Shown piece after piece: positions 57,263 to 64,000 of a DNA stretch of 64,000 nucleotides (the stretch's first letter is position 1; each line of letters opens with the position of its first letter). The notes under the pieces are model-generated. The model made no database searches and was not told the origin of the DNA. It worked only from the letters and a program-made list of their open reading frames with translations. Source of the DNA: Dastarcus helophoroides (Eukaryota > Arthropoda > Insecta > Coleoptera > Bothrideridae); assembly GCA_028583605.1 (NCBI GenBank), contig CM053332.1:16465267-16529266 (forward strand). The letters run 5' to 3'. The translations under genes and the position numbers were made by a program.

Positions 57263-58451
57263 ACAATTTGACTTGAAGAAATCTCAAAGTGTTGACTTTC
57301 TAAAAATAATGTCGGCGTTTTTTTGAATAATTTGAATTTTTTGAATATTTTGACTTTTTGAAAATTTTGACTTACTCAATTTTGAGTTTTTTTGGGAAAA
57401 TTTCGACTTTCCTTGACATTTTAAAATTGTCATTTTGTCCCAAATTTCCACTTTTATCGACATTTAAACTTTTCCTCGTTTCATTTTTTGTAGAAAATTG
57501 AATTTTTTTGTAAATTTCGACTTCTTTTGAAAATGTCAGTTTTTTTGCAAATTTTTGAATATTGCACTTTTTTCTCAAAATCTTGATTTACATTAAATAA
57601 TTTCATTCTTTATTAAAATATTTTTGTTTATTTTCAAAAATTTCTACTTTTTCTCAAAATTTTGGATATTTAAATTTCGACCCTTTCAAAAATTTCAAAT
57701 TTGTTTAAGAACTTCGTCATTTCAGAATTTCCAACTTTTACAAAATTTCTTAATATTTTGTATTTTTGATAATTTTTGAAAATTTTTTGAATTTTTCAAT
57801 TTGAATTCTCCAAAATTTCGATCCGAATTTTGAGTTTGAAAATGTTACTTTTTTCTCAAATTTTTGGCTTAATTTGGAAAATTTTGATTCTTTATCAAAA
57901 CAAAATATTTCTGGAAATTTTTACTTTTTTTCAAATTTCGACTTTTGAAAATGTCAACTCTTGAAAATTTTTGAATATTTCGACTTTTCTCAAAATTTTG
58001 AATTGCATTAAATATTTTTATTCTTGTGTTTGTTTATTTTAAAAATTCCTTTTTTTCAAAATTTTAGGTTTTTAAATTTCGACTCTCGAAAATTTCAAAT
58101 TTCGAAAATTTCAAATTTCGACATTCCAGAATTTCCAATTTTTACAAAATTTGTTAATATTTAGTATTTTTGATAAATTTAAAATTTATTTTTAATTATT
58201 CCATTTTTTTTTGATAATTTTGTACTTTCTTGAAAAATGCGAATTCTTCAAAAATTCGATCCATATTTTGAGTTTGAAAATGTGACTTTTCAAAATTTTA
58301 ACATTTTTAAAATTCCAGTTTTTTTAAATTTCTGGTTTTTTTTCTCAAAATTTTGATTTACAAATATGGTGATTCTTTATCAAAACATTCTACTTTTTTC
58401 GAAATTTTGGCATTTTTGTTACATTTCGCCTTTATTTGAAAATTTCTACTT
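57263..58451 (-). repeat. AT-rich degenerate satellite, T-rich strand
   Basis: Same family as 28191-29790 and 32067-37690; no gene. Confidence 0.8.
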
Positions 58452-58757
58452 TTTTGAACAATTTAAATTTCGTAAATATCAAATTTAAAAACTTCGACAA
58501 TTCAGAATGTACAATTTTTCTCAAACTTATATTTTCGAAGATTTTGACTTTTTTTTTGGAAAATTTCGACTTTGTGAGTATTTCGATTTTTTGAAAATTT
58601 CCAGTTTTAAAGATTCTGATTTGTTGAAATTTTTTTAAAAATATTCTTTTGAAATTTTTGTAAATTTCGAATCTTTTCGAAGATTTTGACTTTTTTGAAA
58701 ATTTGGACCATTTGAATATTTCGATTCTTTGAAAATTTTGATTTTTTGAAAATTTCT
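58452..58757 (+). repeat. ~305-bp direct repeat, left copy
   Basis: From TTTTTGAACAATTTAAATTT to GATTTTTTGAAAATTTC. It matches 59162-59468 with only a handful of differences, far fewer than between other satellite units. Confidence 0.85.
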
Positions 58758-59164
58758 TTTCCTTCTATTTCGTCTCCTTTTTCTTCTGCTCCTCTTTCTC
58801 CTGCTCTTCCTTCTCGTCCTCTTCCTTCTGCTCTTCCCCTTCTTTCTGCTTCTCTTTCTCTTACTCCTCCTCTTCATCCTGCTATTGCCCTTCCTCCTGC
58901 TCCTCATCCTCTTCCTATTTATTCTTTTTTGTTTCCTCCTCCTTCTTTTCTGCCTTCTTTTCTTTATAATTCGTCTCCTTTTTCTTCTGCTCCTCTTCCT
59001 TCTGCTTTTCCTCGTCCTGCTGATCCCCGTCCTCTTCAGCTCTTTTCCTTCCTGCTACTCCTTCTCTTGTTTCGCCTCTTCTTGCTCCTGCTCTTCCTCA
59101 TTCTCTTTCTAGTTATTCTTTTCCGTTTCCTCCTCTTTATTTTCTGCTTCCTCTTCCTTCTTTT
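58757..59164 (+). repeat. Displaced copy of pyrimidine-rich segment 52812-53214
   Basis: Collinear with 52812-53214 (CCTTCTATTTCGTCTCCTTT at the start, TTCCGTTTCCTCCTCTTTAT near the end), about 5.5 kb away in the same orientation and bounded by the ~305-bp direct repeats. Confidence 0.85.
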
Positions 59165-59468
59165 TGAACAATTTAAATTTCGTAAATATCAAATTTAAAA
59201 ACTTCGACAATTCAGAATTTACAATTTTTCTCAAACTTATATTTTCGAAGATTTTGACTTTTTTTTTTGGAAAATTTCGACTTTGTGAGTATTTCGAATT
59301 TTTGAAAATTTCCAGTTTTAAAGATTCTGATTTGTTGAAATTTTTTTCAAAATATTCTCTTGAAATTTTTGTAAATTTCGAATCTTTTCGAAGATTTTGA
59401 CTTTTTTGAAAATTTGGACCATTTGAATATTTCGATTCTTTGAAAATTTTGATTTTTTGAAAATTTTT
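59162..59468 (+). repeat. ~305-bp direct repeat, right copy
   Basis: Right-hand partner of 58452-58757. Confidence 0.85.
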
Positions 59469-61460
59469 TCATAATACTTAATTCTCTTGAATTTTTAAAA
59501 ATTTCGAATCTTTTCGAAGATTTTGACTTTTTTGAAAATTTCGGCTTTTTGAATATTTCGATTCTTTGAAAATTTCGAGTTTTAAGGATTTTGATTTTTT
59601 AAAAATTTCGAATCTTTTCGAAGAATTTAACTTTTTTGAAAATTTCGAATTTTTAAATATTTTGGTTCTTTGAAAATTTCGAGCTTTAAAGATTTTGTTT
59701 TTTGAAAATTTTTTCAAAATAATCTTTTGAAATTTTTGAAAATTTTCAATCTTCGAAGAGTTTGGTTTTTTGGAAAATTAAGATTTCAGGTTTTAAAGAT
59801 TCTGATTTTTTGAAAATATTTTCAAAATGTTCTTTTGAAATTTTTGAAAATTTCGAATCTTCGAAGATTTTGACTTTTTTGAAAATTTCGGCTTTTTGAA
59901 TATTTCGATTCTTTGAAAATTTCGAGTTTTAAAGATTTTAATTTTTTCAAAATACTTATTCTTTTGAAATTTTTAAAAATTTCGAATCTTTTTGAAAATT
60001 TAGACTTTTTTGAACATTTCGACTTCGTGAGTATTTCGATTTTTTTTAAAGATTCTAATTTTTTGAATATGTTTTCAAAATATTCTCTTGAAATTTTTGA
60101 AAATTTCTAATCTTTTCGAACATTTTGACTTTTTTGAAAATTTCGGCTTTTTGAATATTTCGATTCTTTGAAAATTTCGAGTTTTAAAGATTTTGATTTT
60201 TTCAAAATTGTTTTAAAATAATCTCTTGAAATTCGTGAAAATTTCGAATCTTTTCGAAGATTTTAACTTGTTTGAAAATTTCGGCCTTTTGAATATTTCG
60301 GTTCTTTGAAAATTTCGACTTTGTGAGTATTTTGATTTTTTAAAAATTTCGGGTTTTAAAGATTCCGATTTTTTTAATATGTTTTCAAAATATTCTCTTG
60401 AAATTTTTGAAAATTTCTAATCTTTTCGAAGATTTTGACTTTTTTGAAAATTTCGGCTTTTTGAATATTTCGATTCTTTGAAAATTTCGAGTTTTAAAGC
60501 TTACGATTCTTTTAAAAAAATTTCAAAATACTAATTTTCTTAAAAATTTTGAATCTTTGAAGATTTTGACTTTTTTGAAATTTTCGACTTTGCCGAGTAT
60601 TTCGATTTTTTAAAAATTTCGGGTTTTAAAGATTCTGATTTTTTGAATATGTTTTCAAAATATTCTTTTGAAATTTTTGTAAATTTCTAATTTTTTCGAA
60701 GATTTTGACTTTTAAAAATTTCGGCTTTTTGAATATTTCGATTCTTTGAAAATTTCGAGTTTTAAAGCTTACGATTCTTTTAAAAAAATTTCAAAATACT
60801 AATTTTCTTAAAAATTTTGAATCTTTGAAGATTTTGACTTTTTTGAAATTTTCGACTTTGCGAGTATTTCGATTTTTTAAAAATTTCGGGTTTTAAAGAT
60901 TCTGATTTTTTGAATATCTCTCTCTTGAAATTTTTGAAAATTTCGAATCTTTTAAAACATTTTGACTTTTTTGAAAACTTTAACATTTTGAATATTTCAA
61001 TTCTTTGAAAATTTCGAGTTTTTTAAAGATTTTGATTTTTTTTAAATTTTCAAAATACTTATTCTCTTGAAATTTTTGACAATTTCGAATCTTTTCGAAG
61101 ATTTTGACTTTTTTTAAAATTTCGACTTTGTATTTCGATTCTTTGAAAATTTTCGGCTTTAACGATTCTGATTTTTTCAAAATATTCTCTTGAAATTTTT
61201 GAAAATTTCGAGTCTTCGAAGATTTTGGTCTTTTGGAAAATTTAGACTTTTTGCTTATTTCGTTCTTGGAAAATTTCGGGTTTTAAAGATTCTGATTTTT
61301 TGAACATATTTTCAAAATGCTCTTTTGAAATTTTTGAAAGTTTCGAATCTTTTCGAACATTTTGACTTTTTTGAAAATCTCGGCCTTTTGAATATTATTT
61401 CGATTCTTTGAAAATTTCAAGTTTTAGAGATGATTTTTTGAAAATTTTCTCGAAATGTTC
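59469..61460 (-). repeat. Higher-order AT-rich array, ~140-bp unit
   Basis: The landmark GAATCTTTTCGAAGATTTTG recurs about fifteen times (for example near 59507, 59855, 60250, 60420, 60697 and 61090), with CGGCTTTTTGAATATTTCGA and GAAAATTTCGAGTTTTAAAG between. Non-coding. Confidence 0.85.
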
Positions 61461-62886
61461 TCTTGAAATTTTAATTGTTTTGCAATGCTTGACTTTTGAA
61501 AGAATGATAAAGTCAAAATTTTGAGTAAAACTTAAACATGAAGTGTGAATTTTGAGGGAAAAATGGATGTTTCGAAAAAAAAACCTGTAACCTATAAATG
61601 ATTCTCAAAATTCCGAGAAGATCGAAATTTCGAGAGCAAAATCGAAATTTCGGGAACAAATTTCCCACATTGAGATTTCTAAAAATATAAAAAATGCAAA
61701 TTTGAAATCGAAATTTTAATTAAAAAAAATCAAAATTTAGGAAAATGTATAATGAATAATAATAAAAATGAAATAAAGAAGTGTTTAGCTCAAAAATTTA
61801 GAGAAAAAAAGCAAAAGTTTCGAATTTCGATCAAAATTTTAGGGAAAAAAAATATATTTTTCGGTTTTAAATTGGTAATTTTGGTAAAAAGCGTTGGTGA
61901 CCAAAGGAAACGTCAATTCAATCCCGCCAATTAGTCGATGATTCTACTCATTGAATTTAAACGTGTTCTGATCATAAAAAACTTGACATTTTTTTTTTTC
62001 AGTTCAATTCCATTTGTCGTTCTGACAAAAATAATAATCTTCTTTTTCAGTTTTGATTCAGTTTCGGTTAGAAGTTTTTGTTTATATTTTTGGAAACAAA
62101 ATCTGAAATTTCGAAGTTAGTAGTTCAAGAAAAAAAGAAAATTATTGGAAAAATCCAAACTTTGCGATATAAATCCGAAATTTATAAAAATGAAACACTT
62201 CCACTTTCGAGGTTACCTTAAAAATATCTAAAACGCGTCGAAAAGCACATTTTGAACGGAAATAGGGTAAATACGTAGAATGATATATGATATATGAAAA
62301 AATGTTAAAATTTCGAGATAAATAAGTGTCATTTACGAAACGAATACAAAAAAAAAATCTCGATATTGTAAGAAACTTGATGCCTTTTGGATGTCCCCGG
62401 CCTCCGCAATTACCTTTTACTTCTACACACAACTCAGTTGAATGTAAAAAAATTGGAAGAAAACCTTCAAATTTCCAAAAAAAAAGTCGATGTTATAAGA
62501 AAGTGTATCTGGTGCATTTTCCAAGTCCCGGCCTGCATAATTGCTTTCTACGCACACAACCGAGTTAAATAACAGTTAGCGGCTGTATTAAATTTTTCCC
62601 ATTGCCATTGTTTACATGTTAAGGGGCATCCCTCCCATGTTTCTTCTTTTATTACGAAGAGCGAACTTTTCTTTTATATATTTTTCCATGCTGCACCTGA
62701 ATAGTTATTCTGATACAATCTTTCCTAACCGACTATTCTCAATCTCCGTCGCGTATACTTCAGGTATGACCGACAACCATCCAGTGCCGGTTAATAACGC
62801 TGCATTGTAATATATCTTATGTAGTACATCTAATTGCGTTATTAAGGTCGAAGGCGGTCGCTTTATGACGTTGTTTTTTTTTTCAG
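61461..62886. other. AT-rich intronic sequence before the milton exon
   Basis: A-rich satellite words to about 62350, then ordinary intronic sequence ending in the T-run and CAG acceptor at 62885-62886. Short frames here lack support. Confidence 0.5.
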
Positions 62887-62991
62887 AATTGTGCAGCGGA
62901 GAGTCACTTCCGGAGGTTGAAATTATTAGTCTCTTGGAAGAGCAGATCCCTAGGTATAAATTGCGAGCGGATACCTTGACCAAATTCGGAG
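62887..62991 (+). CDS. milt: milton/TRAK N-terminal exon (LPEVEIISLLEEQ motif)
   Basis: This exon encodes the conserved N-terminal segment of milton/TRAK, the adaptor that links kinesin-1 to the mitochondrial Rho GTPase Miro and so drives mitochondrial transport along axons. A long T-run ending in CAG precedes it (AG at 62885-62886), and the donor GTGAGT starts at 62992. The open frame (two bases, 34 codons, one base) reads LCSGESLPEVEIISLLEEQI, then PRYKLRADTLTKFG. Human TRAK1 has DLPEVEIISLLEEQ followed by YKLRADT in the same order, with a Cys at the same distance upstream, so the assignment is secure. The large coiled-coil HAP1_N region and the C-terminal half lie beyond the right edge. 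A second usable AG at 62895-62896 lies 10 nt inside the exon. Confidence 0.9.
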
Positions 62992-64000
62992 GTGAGTACT
63001 TCACATTTGTTTTGGCGAGAACTAATTAGACTTATTAGAATAAGTTTCAACATTTCGAGAGAACATCATCAAAGGGAGCCACGGAACAATTTTTTTTTAT
63101 CACTTCAGAATTTTATTTAAATGTACGATAACGCAATTTTCAGACCATTCAAAGAACAATCTTGAGAATTCCAACGTAGCTTTGTTTGGAAATTTTGAAA
63201 CAAGTTTTAGAAAATTGTTCAAAAATATTAAGCATACGATCAAAAATGTTCTAAAGATAAAAACAGTTTCCAGAAAATTGTTTAATAATTTCGGAGGTTC
63301 GGAGATTTCAAGGCAATTTTTAAGTCAGTTATCTAGAAATTTTAGACAATTTTTAAAAACTTTTTAAAGAATTTAAGATAAGAAATAACAAACCAGCGAA
63401 GGTTACATTTACGTGCATATTGTACTTCTTACTTGTTTTTTTTTTTGTACAAAAAAACAACTAAGACGTAATTTTTTAATTAGGCAAAATTATGAACAAA
63501 TAAAAAAAGAGAACATGTTCTACAACATCAATAGTCACATTTATTTTTTAGAAAATCGTCAACTTTTATATTCTCAATAATTTGGATATTTTTTCAAAAG
63601 GGTATTGTGAAAAAGTTAACGAAAAACTATGTACCTGAGTTCACGCTAAATAATCCAAAGAAAAAACTAGATTTCATTAAACTGTGTTTAATTTTCCACG
63701 TGCTACTTAGTAAGATATTTCTTTATGACCCTGTCATGTTCCAATGCTATAGAAACTGTGGCTCGAGTCTACTGCAAACACTTTTTTTTAGATAATAACC
63801 GTTTCATCCAGACGTATTAGGCAGTTAATTGTGTTTGAATTACGTTTGTCACGATGAAAGGTTGAGTCACTGAAGCAGAAATTTCAATGTTACGCACGAT
63901 ACGATTATTGTATGCGAATTTCGCGAAATTTTTATTAAATACAGGAAATTATTATGATGATACCAACGGAATTTACTGAATTCTGAAAAAACCTACGAGG
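62992..64000 (+). other. milton intron 3, truncated by window edge
   Basis: Starts with GTGAGT at 62992. Ordinary AT-rich DNA to the edge. The expected next exon, coding the segment after KFGG, is not within the window as far as I can see. Confidence 0.5.

Larger units (their letters stand above)
13422..64000 (+). other. milt: milton/TRAK gene span, 5' part (truncated by window edge)
   Basis: Gene-level entry linking the exons at 13422-13431, 18885-18996 and 62887-62991. Intron 1 is about 5.4 kb and is mostly A-rich satellite. Intron 2 is about 43.9 kb and holds the LTR retrotransposon, two satellite families and the pyrimidine-rich tract. The gene continues past position 64000. It is divergent from the BTB gene, with about 1 kb between the two first coding exons. 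The TRAK identity rests on the last exon; the first two are linked by splice-site quality, phase and position only. Confidence 0.6.

Overview
The window looks like insect nuclear DNA. The two recognisable host genes are an arthropod-type BTB/POZ factor with the bric-a-brac/tramtrack N-terminus and a milton/TRAK mitochondrial adaptor. Both are split by introns with good GT/AG signals. The rest is very AT-rich, repeat-dense intronic and intergenic DNA. I cannot fix the order or species; an insect with a large, repeat-rich genome is as far as the sequence goes.

Layout. (1) 1-12.4 kb, minus strand: the BTB gene. Its first coding exon is at 12187-12378, the second at 9919-10489, and a phase-compatible third exon is likely at 4266-4337. 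Its introns hold degenerate AT-rich satellite, a 465-bp tandem repeat, a foldback element and several copies of a small hairpin-bearing retroposon-like repeat. (2) 12.4-13.4 kb: the spacer between two divergent genes, probably holding both promoters. (3) 13.4 kb to the right edge, plus strand: the 5' part of milton/TRAK. A very short first coding exon ends at 13431, a second exon lies at 18885-18996, and an exon at 62887-62991 carries the diagnostic TRAK N-terminal motif. The last intron is about 44 kb.

Inside that intron are: a decayed Ty3/gypsy-type LTR retrotransposon on the minus strand (21900-27830) with both LTRs, PBS and PPT; relics of non-LTR, mariner and hAT-type elements; AT-rich satellite blocks in both orientations; a 39-bp minisatellite and a related ~245-bp higher-order satellite carrying TGACGTCA palindromes (39.5-43.9 kb); and about 4 kb of pyrimidine-rich DNA (49.2-54 kb), part of which recurs at 58.8-59.2 kb between ~305-bp direct repeats. 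There are also two tRNA-like sequences.

Most open frames over 60 codons here come from satellites (Lys/Arg/Glu-rich or Phe/Leu-rich) and are not genes. The most interesting points are the dispersed hairpin repeat with one compensatory stem change, the reading-frame constraint at the milton exon junction with two acceptors 10 nt apart, and the odd GC-type donor of BTB exon 2.
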